A DNA stretch of 64,000 bases, from assembly GCF_009834365.1 (NCBI RefSeq), contig NZ_CP041348.1:988501-1052500 (forward strand). The letters run 5' to 3'. The notes beneath the pieces were generated by a model. That model saw nothing but the letters and a program-made list of their open reading frames with translations. It was not told the DNA's origin and searched no databases. This document shows, in pieces, positions 24,807-34,723 of this stretch (the stretch's first letter is position 1; the number at the start of each line of letters is the position of its first letter). The position numbers and the translations under genes were made by a program. Origin of the DNA: Komagataeibacter xylinus (lineage in GTDB: Bacteria; Pseudomonadota; Alphaproteobacteria; Acetobacterales; Acetobacteraceae).

Positions 24807-26543
24807 TCAGATATGGATGGCGCGCTTGTCCACATCGAGTGCCGCTTCCTTCACCGCCTCGCTCAGCGTGGGGTGGGCATGGCAGGTGCGGGCAATATCT
24901 TCCGACGAGGCGCCGAACTCGATCGCCATGGTGCATTCGGCAATCAGTTCGCCCGCCATCGGGCCGATAATGTGCACGCCAAGCACCTGGTCGGTCGTGG
25001 CATCGGCCAGAACCTTCACGAACCCGTCGGTCATGCCGATGGCGCGCGCGCGACCATTGGCGGTGAAGGGGAATTTGCCAACCTTGTAGGCAACGCCCTC
25101 TTCCTTCAGGTTCTCTTCGGTCTTGCCCACGGTCGCCACTTCCGGCCACGTATAGACCACGGCCGGGATCGCGCCGTAATTCACATGGCCTGCCTGACCT
25201 GCCAGCAGCTCGGCTATGGCAACGCCTTCTTCCTCGGCCTTGTGGGCCAGCATGGGGCCTGCAATCACGTCGCCAATGGCATAGATGCCGGGCACACTGG
25301 TGGCGTAATGCGCGTCGGTCACGATACGGCCGCGCTTGTCGAGCGCGATACCCGCTTCCTCCAGCCCGAAGCCCTTGCTTGCTGCCGTGCGGCCAATGGC
25401 CAGCAGCACCACGTCGGCTTCCAGCGTTTCAGCCGTTCCGCCCTTGGCGGGTTCCACGCTCAGGGTCACGCCCTTGGGGCTTTTCTCGGCCTTGGTCACC
25501 TTGTGGCCCAGCTTCATCTTCAGGCCCTGCCTGGTCAGGATGCGCTGGAAGGTCTTGGCCACCTCGTTATCGGTGCCGGGCACCAGACGGTCGAGATATT
25601 CAATAACCGTCACATCCGCGCCAAGGCGGTGCCACACGCTGCCCAGCTCAAGGCCGATCACGCCGCCACCAATCACCACCATCTTTTTGGGCACGGCAGA
25701 AAGCTCAAGCGCACCGGTGGAGGTGACGATCTGCTTTTCATCCACATCCACGCCCGGCAGGCCCGCACTGTCGCTGCCGCTGGCAATGACGATGTGCTTT
25801 GCCGTAACCGGCTTGCCATCAACCGTGATGCGCCCCGTGCCCTCGATCTTGCCGGTGCCCTTGAGCCAGGTGACCTTGTTCTTCTTGAACAGGAACTCCA
25901 CGCCCTTGACGTTCGCATCAACCACGGACTGCTTGCGCGCCATCATCTTCGCCAGATCCAGCTTCACGCTGTCGATGATGATGCCCATCTCGCCATATTC
26001 ATCCTTGGCGGCATGGAAGTTCTCGGACTGCTGCAACAGCGCCTTGGACGGGATACAGCCCACATTGAGGCAGGTGCCCCCAAGGGTGGCGCGCTTTTCC
26101 ACGCAGGCCACCTTGAAGCCAAGCTGGGCTGCGCGAATGGCGCACACATATCCACCCGGGCCCGCGCCGATCACGATCACGTCGTAATCCGTCTCGCTCG
26201 GTGCCTCGGCTGCGGGCTTCGCCGCAGGGGCTGCCGGGGCAGGTGCGGGTGCAGCAGCCTGCGCGGGTTTTGCGGCGGCAGCCGGAGCCGCCTTGGCGCC
26301 ACCCGCACCTGGCGTAAGGGTGGTCAGCACGGTGCCGACCTCGACCTCATCGCCTTCGTTGACGGCATGCGCACCGAGCACGCCTGCCTGCGGGGCGGGC
26401 ACTTCCACGCTGACCTTGTCGGTTTCCAGCTCAGCGATCGGGTCATCGGCATTGACCGCGTCACCGGGCTGTTTGAGCCATTTGGCGACCGTGGCCGTGG
26501 TCACGCTCTCGCCCAGCGTGGGCACCTTGATATCGATTGTCAT
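24807..26543 (-). CDS. lpd: Dihydrolipoamide dehydrogenase (E3) with N-terminal lipoyl domain
   Basis: 578 aa, about 100 longer than plain E3. Residues 1-76 form a lipoyl domain (lipoyl-Lys in [12 protein letters not shown], Lys 43), followed by an Ala/Pro linker to about 115. The E3 part then shows the FAD motif [15 protein letters not shown] (about 126-140), redox disulfide [13 protein letters not shown], an NAD motif [13 protein letters not shown], and the C-terminal catalytic HAHPTLSEA. It reoxidises dihydrolipoyl groups of the 2-oxoglutarate complex. Last gene of sucA-sucB-lpd. The lipoyl domain is nearly the same as that of SucB next door, sharing a 47-base identical stretch. Confidence 0.95.
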   Translation of the reverse strand: MTIDIKVPTLGESVTTATVAKWLKQPGDAVNADDPIAELETDKVSVEVPAPQAGVLGAHAVNEGDEVEVGTVLTTLTPGAGGAKAAPAAAAKPAQAAAPAPAPAAPAAKPAAEAPSETDYDVIVIGAGPGGYVCAIRAAQLGFKVACVEKRATLGGTCLNVGCIPSKALLQQSENFHAAKDEYGEMGIIIDSVKLDLAKMMARKQSVVDANVKGVEFLFKKNKVTWLKGTGKIEGTGRITVDGKPVTAKHIVIASGSDSAGLPGVDVDEKQIVTSTGALELSAVPKKMVVIGGGVIGLELGSVWHRLGADVTVIEYLDRLVPGTDNEVAKTFQRILTRQGLKMKLGHKVTKAEKSPKGVTLSVEPAKGGTAETLEADVVLLAIGRTAASKGFGLEEAGIALDKRGRIVTDAHYATSVPGIYAIGDVIAGPMLAHKAEEEGVAIAELLAGQAGHVNYGAIPAVVYTWPEVATVGKTEENLKEEGVAYKVGKFPFTANGRARAIGMTDGFVKVLADATTDQVLGVHIIGPMAGELIAECTMAIEFGASSEDIARTCHAHPTLSEAVKEAALDVDKRAIHI

Positions 26544-26612
26544 GTCTTGTCAGTCCTGCTTGCTATGCGGTTGCGCGTAGGGGCCGCGACACTGGCGCGG
26601 CCCCGGCAGGCA

Positions 26613-27872
26613 TCAGACCTGCAGCAGCAGACGGCGCGGATCTTCCACGTTCTGCTTGACGCGCACAAGGAAGCTGACCGCCTCCTTGCCATCCACGATC
26701 CGGTGGTCGTAGGTCAGCGCGATATACATCATCGGGCGGATCACCACCTGCCCGTTCACCGCCATCGGGCGCTCCTGGATGGCATGCATGCCAAGGATGG
26801 CCGACTGCGGCGCGTTGATGATGGGCGTGGACATGAGCGAGCCATAGATGCCGCCATTGGTGATCGAGAACGTGCCACCCGACAGTTCATCGATCTTGAG
26901 CGTGCCTTCGCGGGCCTTCTTGCCAAAGCCTGCAATCGCGCTTTCGATCTGTGCGAAGCCCATCTTGTCGGCATCGCGGATTACGGGCACGACCAGCCCG
27001 TTGGGGCCGCCCACGGCAATGCCGAGGTTGACGAACTCGCGGTAGATCACGTCATCGCCGTCGATCTCGGCGTTGATGGCCGGGAATTCCTGCAGCGCCG
27101 CAATGACCGCACGGCTGAAGATGGACATGAAGCCCAGCTTCACGCCGTTATGCTTCTTGATGAACAGTTCCTTGTATTCGGCGCGCATCTGCATCACCGC
27201 CGACATGTCCACCTCGTTGAAGGTGGTCAGCAGGGCTGCGGTGTTCTGCGCATCCTTCAGCCGGCGGGCAATGGTGCGGCGCAGGCGCGTCATCTTCACG
27301 CGCTCTTCACGCGGGTCGTCCTGACGCGGCGGGCGCGGGGCGGCGGCAGGAGCAGCCGCGCGCGGCTGTGAGAGGAAGCTCTGCACGTCGCCCTTGGTGA
27401 TGCGCCCGTCCTTGCCCGTGCCGGTGCCGACCTGGGCGGGCGTTACACCCTGCTCGGCCATGGCCTTGCGCGCGGCGGGGAAGGCCACGTTGGCCGCACC
27501 CTGTGCCGCCACATCGGATGGCGGGGTGGCAGGCCGCGCCACCGGGCCCGGGGTTGCGGGCTGGGCCTGCACGCCAGCGGGGGCGGCTTCCTTCTTGGGC
27601 GCGGGGGCGGCAGCAGCCTTGGGGGCTGCGCCACTACCGGCCTCGATGGTGGAGAGTACGGTGCCCACTTCCACTTCGGCGCCTTCAGGCACCAGCAGCG
27701 GGCCAAGCACGCCAGCCTGCGGGGCGGGCACTTCCACGCTGACCTTGTCGGTTTCCAGCTCCACCAACGGGTCATCCTCGTTCACGGCGTCACCCGGCTG
27801 CTTGAGCCACTTGGCGATGGTTGCCGTGGTTACGCTTTCACCCAGTGTCGGTACCTTGATCTCGGCAGACAT
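26613..27872 (-). CDS. sucB: Dihydrolipoyl succinyltransferase (2-oxoglutarate dehydrogenase E2)
   Basis: 419 aa. One lipoyl domain (1-76, DKVSVEVP lysine), an Ala/Pro linker, an E3/E1-binding domain ([15 protein letters not shown] then GRITKGDV, about 130-155), and the acyltransferase domain (about 190-419) with the catalytic TYDHRIVDG motif. It transfers succinyl groups to CoA in the TCA cycle. It lies 122 nt after sucA and 69 nt before lpd on the same strand. Confidence 0.96.
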   Translation of the reverse strand: MSAEIKVPTLGESVTTATIAKWLKQPGDAVNEDDPLVELETDKVSVEVPAPQAGVLGPLLVPEGAEVEVGTVLSTIEAGSGAAPKAAAAPAPKKEAAPAGVQAQPATPGPVARPATPPSDVAAQGAANVAFPAARKAMAEQGVTPAQVGTGTGKDGRITKGDVQSFLSQPRAAAPAAAPRPPRQDDPREERVKMTRLRRTIARRLKDAQNTAALLTTFNEVDMSAVMQMRAEYKELFIKKHNGVKLGFMSIFSRAVIAALQEFPAINAEIDGDDVIYREFVNLGIAVGGPNGLVVPVIRDADKMGFAQIESAIAGFGKKAREGTLKIDELSGGTFSITNGGIYGSLMSTPIINAPQSAILGMHAIQERPMAVNGQVVIRPMMYIALTYDHRIVDGKEAVSFLVRVKQNVEDPRRLLLQV

Positions 27873-27994
27873 TTCCTGTTTCCCAATCCCTTGGCCGCCC
27901 CTGCCCCAACCGGGCTGCGGGGCGGCCCTATTCGTTATTTGGGGGTGCGGCCGGCAGGCCGCCCCCGTGTTGTGTGTGCTCTATCCGGCCCGTA

Positions 27995-30868
27995 TCAGGC
28001 GCTGACGCCCAGCGCCTTGTTCACCAGTGCCGCCTGCTCGGCCACATGCACCTTGGCCAGACCCGTGGCCGGGCTTGCCGCCGCAACCCGCCCCACAAAG
28101 GTCGGGCGCGTGCTTTTGTGGCCAATATCGGTCAGCACGCCCTCGATCAGGCGATCGACAAAGGTCCAGCCGCCCATGTTCTCGGGTTCTTCCTGGCACC
28201 AGATCACCTTGGCCTGCCTGTAGCGGGCCAGTTCCTCGCCCAGCATCTTGGCCGGGAAGGGATAGAACTGCTCAAGGCGCAGGATGGCGACGTTATCGAG
28301 CTTGCGCTCGCGGCGCTCGGCCAGCAGGTCATAATAGACCTTGCCCGAGCAGATCACCACGCGGTCCACCTTGTCGGGGGCTGCAATCGGGTCGATCTCG
28401 CCAATGACCGGCAGGAAGCGCGTGCCCGGCCCGAAATCCTTGAGTTCCGACACCGCCAGCTTGTGACGCAGCAGGGACTTCGGCGTCATGATGATCAGCG
28501 GCTTGCGGTAGTCGAGGAAGAGCTGGCGGCGCAGCGCGTGGAAGTAGTTGGCAGGCGTGGTGATGTTGCACACCCGCATGTTGTTCTCGGCGCACAACTG
28601 CAGGTAGCGCTCGAGGCGGGCGGAGGAATGCTCCGGCCCCTGCCCCTCATAACCGTGGGGCAGCAGCATCACGAGGCCCGACATGCGCAGCCACTTGGTC
28701 TCGCCCGAGGCAATGAACTGGTCGATGATGACCTGCGCGCCGTTGGCGAAGTCACCGAACTGCGCCTCCCACAGCACCAGTGCGTTGGGGTCGGCCAGCG
28801 AGTAGCCGTATTCAAAGCCCAGCACCCCGAATTCGGACAGCAGCGAGTTGTAGATCTCGATGGCCGCCTGATCCTTGGCGATGTTGTTGAGCGGCACGTA
28901 GGTGTTCTGGTTCACCTGATCGATCAGCACCGCATGGCGCTGGCTGAAGGTGCCGCGCTGGCAATCCTCGCCCGAAAGGCGGACATGGTGCTTGTCGAGC
29001 AGCAGCGTGCCGAAGCCCAGCGCCTCGCCCGTGGCCCAGTCGATGCCCGCGCCGGTCTCGAACATCTTCGCCTTGGCCTTGAGCTGGCGGATGATCTTGG
29101 GGTTGGCGTTGAAGTCATCGGGCACATGGGCCAGCGATGCGCCAACTTCCTTCAGCCGGTCGATGGCAACACCGGTTTCGGGCGCGGGCAGGGTCGTGTC
29201 GACCGGTGGCGGCTTGAGGCCCTTCCACGCACCTTCCAGCCAGTCGGCCTTGTTGGGCTTGTAGCCCTGTGCGGCCTGATAGGCCTGCTCGAGCCTGTTG
29301 TGGAAGCCATCCCACTCGGCGGTCACTTCAGCTTCGGTCACCACGCCTTCGCGCACAAGGCGGTCGGAATAGAGCGTGCGGATGGTAGGCCGCGCCGCGA
29401 TGGCCTTGTACATGGTGGGCTGTGTGAAGGACGGCTCATCGGACTCGTTATGGCCGTGGCGGCGGTAGCCCACGATGTCGAGCACCACGTCGGATGCGAA
29501 CTTCTGGCGGAACTCGGCGGCAAGGCGCGAACAGTAGATCACCGCCTCCGGCTCGTCGCCATTGACGTGCAGGATCGGCGCCTGCACCGCCTTGGCCACG
29601 TCCGTGCAGTACAGACCCGAGAAGGAATGGACCGAGACGGTGGTAAACCCGATCTGGTTGTTGACCACGACGTGGATCGTGCCGCCGGTGCGGTAGCCGA
29701 TCAGCTGCGACATGGCCAGCGTTTCATACACGATGCCCTGGCCCGCAAACGCCGCATCACCATGCAGCAGCACGCCCATGTGGCGGCCACGCTGGTGGGG
29801 GTCGTCATCATCCTGTGTTGCGCGCACCTTGCCGATCACGACCGGATCGACCGCCTCGAGGTGCGAGGGGTTGGGCTGGAGCGAGATATGAACGGGGGTG
29901 CCGCCAATCTCGACATCGGTGGAGGTGCCGAGATGGTATTTCACATCGCCCGAGCCCTGCACGTCGTCGGGCTTGAAGGACACGCCGGCGAATTCGCTGA
30001 AGATGGCGGTGTAGGGCTTGCGCACGATGTTGACGAGCGTGTTCAGACGCCCGCGATGCGGCATGCCGATGGCCACCGAGCGCACGCCGCCCGAGGCCGC
30101 CTGGTCGATGATGGCGTGCAGCGCGGGGATGGTCACGTCCTCGCCCTCAAGGCCGAAGCGCTTGGTGCCCACATAGCGCTTCTGGCAGAAGGACTCGAAG
30201 CCTTCCGCCTCGGTCAGCTGCTGCAGGATGACCTTCTTCTGCTCGGGGCTTGCGCCCTTGCGCCAGTTATCGCCCTCAAGCCGCGCCTGCACCCACATGC
30301 GCTGCTCGGGATCCTGGATGTGCATGAACTCCGCACCGATCGGCCCGCAATAGACCGCGCGCAGGGCATCGAGCACCTGGTTGATGGTGGCGGTGTCCGA
30401 GCCGATCAGGCTGGCGACGATGTGGCCGAGATAGATCGGGCGGTCGCAATCCTTGGGGCCGAAGCCGTAGGTGGCAGGGTCGAGATCCGCATGGGGCTTG
30501 GGCACCTGCAGGCCAAGCGGGTCGAGCCGGGCCTCAAGATGGCCACGCACGCGGAAGGCGCGGATGAGCTGGGTCGCGCGCAGGCTGTCATCAGCCGCCG
30601 CCTTCAGGCTCTCCGCCGTAACGCCCGCCGCCTTGCCGTTGGGCAGGGGGGCCGGTTCATCGCCGGTGATGATATGCGGGCGCGGCGCCCAGGAGGCCCC
30701 TTCCGCATCATGAACGATTTCGGTGCCTTCCTCATGCAGTTCCTGGAACAGGGAGGCAAAGGAAGGATCGACGCTGTTGGGATCGGCCACCCAGCGCGCA
30801 TACAACTCGGCCAGATAGGCCGTATTGGCGCCGCTGAATGCGGTCGAAAGAATATCTACGCCCGCCAT
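27995..30868 (-). CDS. sucA: 2-oxoglutarate dehydrogenase E1
   Basis: 957 aa, full length. The N-terminal assembly segment (AELYARWVADPNSVDPSF) precedes the catalytic core. IGMPHRGRLNTL, the TPP motif GDAAFAGQGIVYE and GYRRHGHNESDEPSFTQP are diagnostic. It decarboxylates 2-oxoglutarate with thiamine diphosphate and passes the succinyl unit to SucB. GAGGAG lies about 10 nt before ATG 30868. First gene of the operon; its promoter should lie in 30869-31214. Confidence 0.97.
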   Translation of the reverse strand: MAGVDILSTAFSGANTAYLAELYARWVADPNSVDPSFASLFQELHEEGTEIVHDAEGASWAPRPHIITGDEPAPLPNGKAAGVTAESLKAAADDSLRATQLIRAFRVRGHLEARLDPLGLQVPKPHADLDPATYGFGPKDCDRPIYLGHIVASLIGSDTATINQVLDALRAVYCGPIGAEFMHIQDPEQRMWVQARLEGDNWRKGASPEQKKVILQQLTEAEGFESFCQKRYVGTKRFGLEGEDVTIPALHAIIDQAASGGVRSVAIGMPHRGRLNTLVNIVRKPYTAIFSEFAGVSFKPDDVQGSGDVKYHLGTSTDVEIGGTPVHISLQPNPSHLEAVDPVVIGKVRATQDDDDPHQRGRHMGVLLHGDAAFAGQGIVYETLAMSQLIGYRTGGTIHVVVNNQIGFTTVSVHSFSGLYCTDVAKAVQAPILHVNGDEPEAVIYCSRLAAEFRQKFASDVVLDIVGYRRHGHNESDEPSFTQPTMYKAIAARPTIRTLYSDRLVREGVVTEAEVTAEWDGFHNRLEQAYQAAQGYKPNKADWLEGAWKGLKPPPVDTTLPAPETGVAIDRLKEVGASLAHVPDDFNANPKIIRQLKAKAKMFETGAGIDWATGEALGFGTLLLDKHHVRLSGEDCQRGTFSQRHAVLIDQVNQNTYVPLNNIAKDQAAIEIYNSLLSEFGVLGFEYGYSLADPNALVLWEAQFGDFANGAQVIIDQFIASGETKWLRMSGLVMLLPHGYEGQGPEHSSARLERYLQLCAENNMRVCNITTPANYFHALRRQLFLDYRKPLIIMTPKSLLRHKLAVSELKDFGPGTRFLPVIGEIDPIAAPDKVDRVVICSGKVYYDLLAERRERKLDNVAILRLEQFYPFPAKMLGEELARYRQAKVIWCQEEPENMGGWTFVDRLIEGVLTDIGHKSTRPTFVGRVAAASPATGLAKVHVAEQAALVNKALGVSA

Positions 30869-31214
30869 ATTGAAGACATCTCCTCGCTGGCGGCCTTTGT
30901 GGCCGCGCTATTTCCGGGTCCGGCCTGAAACGGCAGCCAGCCCGATTTGTATCGCTACCCTAGCCGCACCCTTGCCGGGATACCGCCATCATTCATCAGG
31001 ATCAGGTCTGCTTGCCGCGCATACTGACATTTTCGTGCCTGACCCGTGATGGCGGGGCGTGGCGCTGCAAAACATCGCTTTTCGCGGCACGGCACCCGGC
31101 TGATGCGAACTTGCCCATACCCAAGCAAAGACAGTGCCGCTTGCCTACCGCCCCGGCAGTCACACCACCGCCATAATCGTCACGATGGCGTGACCCTTCC
31201 GCCGTTTGCGCCCA
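30869..31214. other. Intergenic region between zapE (3' end) and sucA (5' end)
   Basis: 346 bases without a supportable gene; it holds the sucA leader and probably its promoter on the minus strand. A CGCCAT/ATGGCG dyad (about 31171-31192) lies just beyond the zapE stop and may end that transcript. No clear -10/-35 pair stands out. Confidence 0.4.
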
Positions 31215-32414
31215 TCATGCGTTGAGGTGCGGCAACTGCATGTAGGCGGCACTCTGCATCTCCTCGAGCCGCGAGGCAGTGCGCTCGAATGCGGTCGCTC
31301 CCTGCCCTTTGGCGTAGATGGCATCGGGCCGGTCCTCGGCGGATGCAAACAGCTTGACGTTCTGTTCGTACAGCGTGTCGATCAGCACGATGAAACGCCG
31401 CGCCTCGTCAAAATTGTCCGGCCCCATGCGCGGCACGCCATCAAGCACGAGGTTGGGGAAGCGCGTGGCCAGTGCCAGGTAGTCACCGGCACCCAGCGGC
31501 CTGCCGCACAGCTCGGCAAAGCTGAAGCGCGCCACCGGGCCTGCCGCGCGCGTCACCTTCAGTGGGCGGCCCATGATATCGAGCGTTACGGGCACCACCG
31601 GCGCGCCATCGGCCAGCCGGTCAAAGATCGAGTCGAGTTCCTTTGTCGCCGCCGCATCGACAGGGATGATCCATGTCTGCATGCCGCGCGCATTGCCGCG
31701 CCGGTAATCACGCGGGGAGTCGAGGATGACGGTATCAACCTCCTTGAGGATCGCGGCGATGAAAGGCTTGAACGCATCGGCGCCGGGCCGGTCCTGAAAC
31801 AGGTCCTCGGGCTTTGTGTTGGATGTGGCCACCACCACCACGCCATCGGCAAACAGGTAATCGAACAGGCGGCCAAGGATCATGGCGTCCGCGATGTCAT
31901 TGACCTGGAATTCATCAAAGCACAGCAGCCACGCCTCCTGCGCGATCTGGCGGGCAAGCGGCGGGATGGGGTCGGACAGGGAGGGGTCGGCTTCCTTCAT
32001 GTCATGCAGGCGCTGGTGCACATCCTGCATGAAGCGGTGGAAATGCACCCGGCGCTTGTGCTCCACGGGGGCGAGGCTGAAGAACAGGTCCATCAGCATG
32101 GTTTTGCCACGCCCCACCTGCCCCACCATGTACACGCCGCGCGGCCGGGCCTGCTCGTGCGCGGGCCTGCCTGCCAGGCCAAACCGCGCCTTCAGCCCGC
32201 CCAGCCAGCCACCGGCGGCCGGGGCGGACTGCACCACCGGGTGGTAGTCGCGCAGTTCGCGCCAGAGCTGGTCGAGCCTGCGGGCGGCTTTTTCCTGCTC
32301 GGGGTCGCGGTCAAGACGGCCTGAAGCCACGCGGGCCTCATAGGCGGCGAAAGGGCCTGTGGCTGCGGGCGGCGCCGCAGCGGACAGGCGGGCGGGGGCG
32401 ATATCCGTATTCAT
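31215..32414 (-). CDS. zapE: Cell division protein ZapE (AFG1-like ATPase)
   Basis: 399 aa. Walker A GQVGRGKTMLMD lies near residue 97-108 and Walker B LLCFDEFQVND near 163-173, with the family motif RVHFHRFMQDVHQRLH between them. Sensor region ATSNTKPEDLF follows. ZapE/AFG1 ATPases bind FtsZ in E. coli, and the mitochondrial relatives help clear misfolded respiratory subunits. ATG 32414 was preferred to a longer frame upstream because homologues start near here. In many alphaproteobacteria it neighbours TCA genes, as it does here. Confidence 0.9.
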   Translation of the reverse strand: MNTDIAPARLSAAAPPAATGPFAAYEARVASGRLDRDPEQEKAARRLDQLWRELRDYHPVVQSAPAAGGWLGGLKARFGLAGRPAHEQARPRGVYMVGQVGRGKTMLMDLFFSLAPVEHKRRVHFHRFMQDVHQRLHDMKEADPSLSDPIPPLARQIAQEAWLLCFDEFQVNDIADAMILGRLFDYLFADGVVVVATSNTKPEDLFQDRPGADAFKPFIAAILKEVDTVILDSPRDYRRGNARGMQTWIIPVDAAATKELDSIFDRLADGAPVVPVTLDIMGRPLKVTRAAGPVARFSFAELCGRPLGAGDYLALATRFPNLVLDGVPRMGPDNFDEARRFIVLIDTLYEQNVKLFASAEDRPDAIYAKGQGATAFERTASRLEEMQSAAYMQLPHLNA

Positions 32415-32490
32415 GATATTTTGGCGATAGTCCGTTAAAAAAGCCCCAGCAAGGCCCCGATCTCGCCAAACTGTGTCATGACAGGGGTTC

Positions 32491-32527
32491 TCTCCATCTG
32501 GTGAACTCAAACCCTACCAGATGGAGA
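32491..32527 (+). promoter_or_regulatory. 12-bp inverted repeat sequestering the Shine-Dalgarno of the next gene
   Basis: TCTCCATCTGGT (32491-32502) and ACCAGATGGAGA (32516-32527) are perfectly complementary with a 13-nt loop. The right arm contains the GGAG Shine-Dalgarno (32523-32526) of the gene starting at 32535. In RNA the stem would hide the ribosome site; in DNA the dyad could be an operator. A second perfect palindrome, TGTCATGACA (32474-32483), lies just upstream. Confidence 0.7.
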
Positions 32528-32534
32528 ACTTGTG

Positions 32535-32873
32535 ATGACTGACTGGAACGCCTACCGCGCCCATCTTGGCGAGTCCATCGGCGCGTTTGCCACCCTCTCG
32601 CCGGGCACGCTCAAGGGACTCCAGACCCTCGATCGCGCAGGGGCCGAAACCGGCCACCTCGATGCCAAGACCCGTGAACTGATCGCGCTGGCCGTTGCCG
32701 TGACCACACGGTGCGACGGGTGCATCTCCGTCCATTCCACCGCGGCGGTCAAAGCCGGGGCCACCAAGGCGGAAATTGCCGAGGCGCTGGGCGTTGCCGT
32801 GGCGCTGAACGCGGGCGCTGCCGTGGTCTATTCCAGCCGCGTGCTCGATGCGGTGGATACGGTCAAAACCTGA
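32535..32873 (+). CDS. Carboxymuconolactone decarboxylase (AhpD-like) family protein
   Basis: 112 aa. The core TRELIALAVAVTTRCDGCISVH carries the CxxC-x3-H redox motif (Cys 58, Cys 61, His 65) of AhpD-like thiol peroxidase partners, followed by ATKAEIAEALGVAVALNAGAA. Such proteins act as alkylhydroperoxidases or in thiol-disulfide exchange. GGAG lies 8 nt before ATG 32535; a GTG directly before it is too close. The Shine-Dalgarno lies inside a 12-bp inverted repeat, so translation or transcription is probably switched. Divergent from zapE. Confidence 0.88.
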   Translation: MTDWNAYRAHLGESIGAFATLSPGTLKGLQTLDRAGAETGHLDAKTRELIALAVAVTTRCDGCISVHSTAAVKAGATKAEIAEALGVAVALNAGAAVVYSSRVLDAVDTVKT

Positions 32874-32979
32874 TCCGCGCGATCACTTGCGGGTGAAGGC
32901 AACTGGCCCTAGTCTGGTGCGTATTGGTTTTCTGGCCCGATCACAGGGCCGCTTTCACCCGCGTGCTTGCAGAGATGGC

Positions 32980-33624
32980 ATGATCCAACCCGTCACCCCC
33001 GACTATGCAGCACTTGAGGCGACGCCGGTTGCAAGCGCGCCCTTCGCCCATGTGGTGGTGCCGCATTTCATTACCCCCCCGGACCTGAAGGCGCTGGCCA
33101 CGAGCCTGCCCGCCATTCGCTCGGGCGGGTCGTTCCCGCCCGCGGCACTCAGCCTTTCACCGCTCATGGCAGGCCTGGTGGCGGAGCTTGAGGGGCCGCG
33201 CCTGCGCGCGCTCATCGCCGCCAAATTCGACCTCGACCTTGATGCCGCCCCAACCATGCTGACCCTGCGCGGGCGCACGCGGGCGAAGGACGGACGCATC
33301 CACCGCGATTCCGACAGCAAGCGCGTAACCGTGCTACTGTACCTCAACGCTGCCGATGAAGCCGCCTGGGCCCGGCATGAAGGCTGCCTGCGCCTGCTGC
33401 GCAACGGGCATGACCTGGAGGATTTCGCCGCCGAGATCCCGCCGGTCAATGGCACGCTGCTCATCTTTCCCAACGGGCCGGACACATGGCATGGGCACCG
33501 GCAGTATGTCGGCCCGCGCCATACCATCCAGCTCAATTACATGACCAATGACACCCGCGCACGCAACGAACTGCGCCGCCACCGGTTATCCGCCCTGACC
33601 AAGCGGCTGCCCTGGGTGGCCTGA
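32980..33624 (+). CDS. 2OG-Fe(II) oxygenase-superfamily protein
   Basis: 214 aa. HRDSDSKRVTVLLYLN (HxD iron ligands, about residues 108-110) and, about 75 residues on, TWHGHRQYVGPRHTIQLNY (second His ligand and the 2-oxoglutarate-binding Arg) form the double-stranded beta-helix signature. LRLLRNGHDLEDF lies between. Substrate unknown; relatives hydroxylate proteins or small molecules. ATG 32980 begins just before the region expected to be conserved. It stands 106 nt after the AhpD-like gene. Confidence 0.75.
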   Translation: MIQPVTPDYAALEATPVASAPFAHVVVPHFITPPDLKALATSLPAIRSGGSFPPAALSLSPLMAGLVAELEGPRLRALIAAKFDLDLDAAPTMLTLRGRTRAKDGRIHRDSDSKRVTVLLYLNAADEAAWARHEGCLRLLRNGHDLEDFAAEIPPVNGTLLIFPNGPDTWHGHRQYVGPRHTIQLNYMTNDTRARNELRRHRLSALTKRLPWVA

Positions 33625-33712
33625 AACAGCCCGGGCCATTGTTTCGCCACGCGGGGCGCCCATCATGCCCCCCGTTCTTCGCCTTCACGACACGCCGAGG
33701 TACTCAAAGCCC

Positions 33713-34069
33713 ATGAAGCTGCGTAAACTTACTGCTTCCCTCCTGTCAGCCAGCTTCGCCCTTGGCCTGCTGGCCACCGCCACGCCTGCGGCCCATGCCC
33801 AGCCCTGGCATGGTGGTCCGCGCGGGCCCGGCCCCGGCTGGCATGGCGGCCCGCCGCGCGGCGGGTGGCATGGTGGGGGTGGCTACCGCCGTGGTGGCGG
33901 TGGCGCGGGACTGGCCGTGGGCAGCGGCATTGCAGGCCTTGCGGTTGGCGCCATGCTGGGCAGCGCGCTGGCCGAACGGGGTGCTGCCCCTCCGCCGCCT
34001 GCCTATTATCCGGCGCCCCCGCCTCCGCCGCCGCCCCCGGCCTACTACCCGTATGGCGGCGGTTACTGA
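33713..34069 (+). CDS. Small exported Gly/Pro-rich protein
   Basis: 118 aa. Residues 1-29 form a Sec signal peptide (MKLRKLTASLLSASFALGLL, cleavage likely after AHA). The mature part is a Trp/His/Gly-rich section (WHGGP and WHGGGG units), a glycine-zipper-like hydrophobic stretch (GLAVGSGIAGLAVGAMLGSA) and a Pro/Tyr tail (AYYPAPPPPPPPPAYYP). It is probably periplasmic or outer-membrane associated. No family function known. ATG 33713 starts the signal peptide; the upstream in-frame ATG would bury it. Confidence 0.7.
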   Translation: MKLRKLTASLLSASFALGLLATATPAAHAQPWHGGPRGPGPGWHGGPPRGGWHGGGGYRRGGGGAGLAVGSGIAGLAVGAMLGSALAERGAAPPPPAYYPAPPPPPPPPAYYPYGGGY

Positions 34070-34120
34070 CCGCCTGACATCCCACGCATCTGATCTCTCC
34101 CGCGAAGGAAAATATACAAC

Positions 34121-34660
34121 ATGATGTTCCGCCGGTTTCTCCCTGCTGCCGCCCTTATGATGCTGCCCGCCATGACCATGGCCGCCGACATGCAGCCTGC
34201 AGCCCCTACGGCCCCCGCAGCACAGGGCACGCCCAACTCGACCGCATCCCTTGCCCATACCCCGCACGATCCTGCCCCCGACGAGGTCGAGGCCCATATC
34301 AAGGCGCTGCATGACGAGCTGGGCATCACCAAAAAGCAGGAAACGCTCTGGACGCCGTTCGCGCAGGACATGATGGACAATGCCCAGCGCCTGCATGACG
34401 CCATCGAGGCCCGCCGCGACAAGCTGCCCAAGATGAACGCGGTGGAAAACATGCAGTCCTATGCTGACCTCGTGGCCGAGCGCGCGCATGACATGCAGAC
34501 GCTGAACAGCGCATTTGCACCGCTTTACGACAGCTTCTCCAAAAAGCAGCGCAAGCATGCCGATACCCTGTTCGTGCAGGGTGACAGCGAGCATGCCGAG
34601 AAGCAGCAGGAGCGTGCTGCCGCGAGCCAGGGCGCAGCCGCTGCCCCCGCCGCGCAGTAA
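34121..34660 (+). CDS. Spy/CpxP-like (LTxxQ motif) periplasmic protein
   Basis: 179 aa with a signal peptide ending near residue 22 (MTMAADMQ). The mature protein is helical and charged: EVEAHIKALHDELGITKKQETLWTPF carries an LTxxQ-like unit (LGITKKQ), a second occurs as LYDSFSKKQRKHAD. These repeats characterise the Spy/CpxP chaperone family. The tail is Ala/Gln rich. AAGGAA precedes ATG 34121. A strong terminator follows. Probably a periplasmic stress protein; role inferred. Confidence 0.75.
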   Translation: MMFRRFLPAAALMMLPAMTMAADMQPAAPTAPAAQGTPNSTASLAHTPHDPAPDEVEAHIKALHDELGITKKQETLWTPFAQDMMDNAQRLHDAIEARRDKLPKMNAVENMQSYADLVAERAHDMQTLNSAFAPLYDSFSKKQRKHADTLFVQGDSEHAEKQQERAAASQGAAAAPAAQ

Positions 34661-34678
34661 GACCGCCTGCACCCATGC

Positions 34679-34713
34679 AAAAAGCCCGCACCATCATGGT
34701 GCGGGCTTTTTTT
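34679..34713 (+). terminator. Rho-independent terminator after the Spy-like gene
   Basis: AAAGCCCGCACCAT pairs with ATGGTGCGGGCTTT around a minimal loop, followed by a T-run and preceded by an A-run, so it could act on both strands. Confidence 0.92.
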
Positions 34714-34723
34714 ATTCAGTGAA

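Noticed and set aside
24813..30928. Long plus-strand open frames (852 and 984 codons) antisense to lpd, sucB and sucA
   Set aside because: They arise from the same codon-bias effect. The minus-strand genes are unmistakable, and the antisense products show no domains.
33820..34050. Gly/Pro-rich tandem units in the small exported protein as a DNA repeat array
   Set aside because: The units are short and irregular and follow from the amino-acid composition of the coding sequence.
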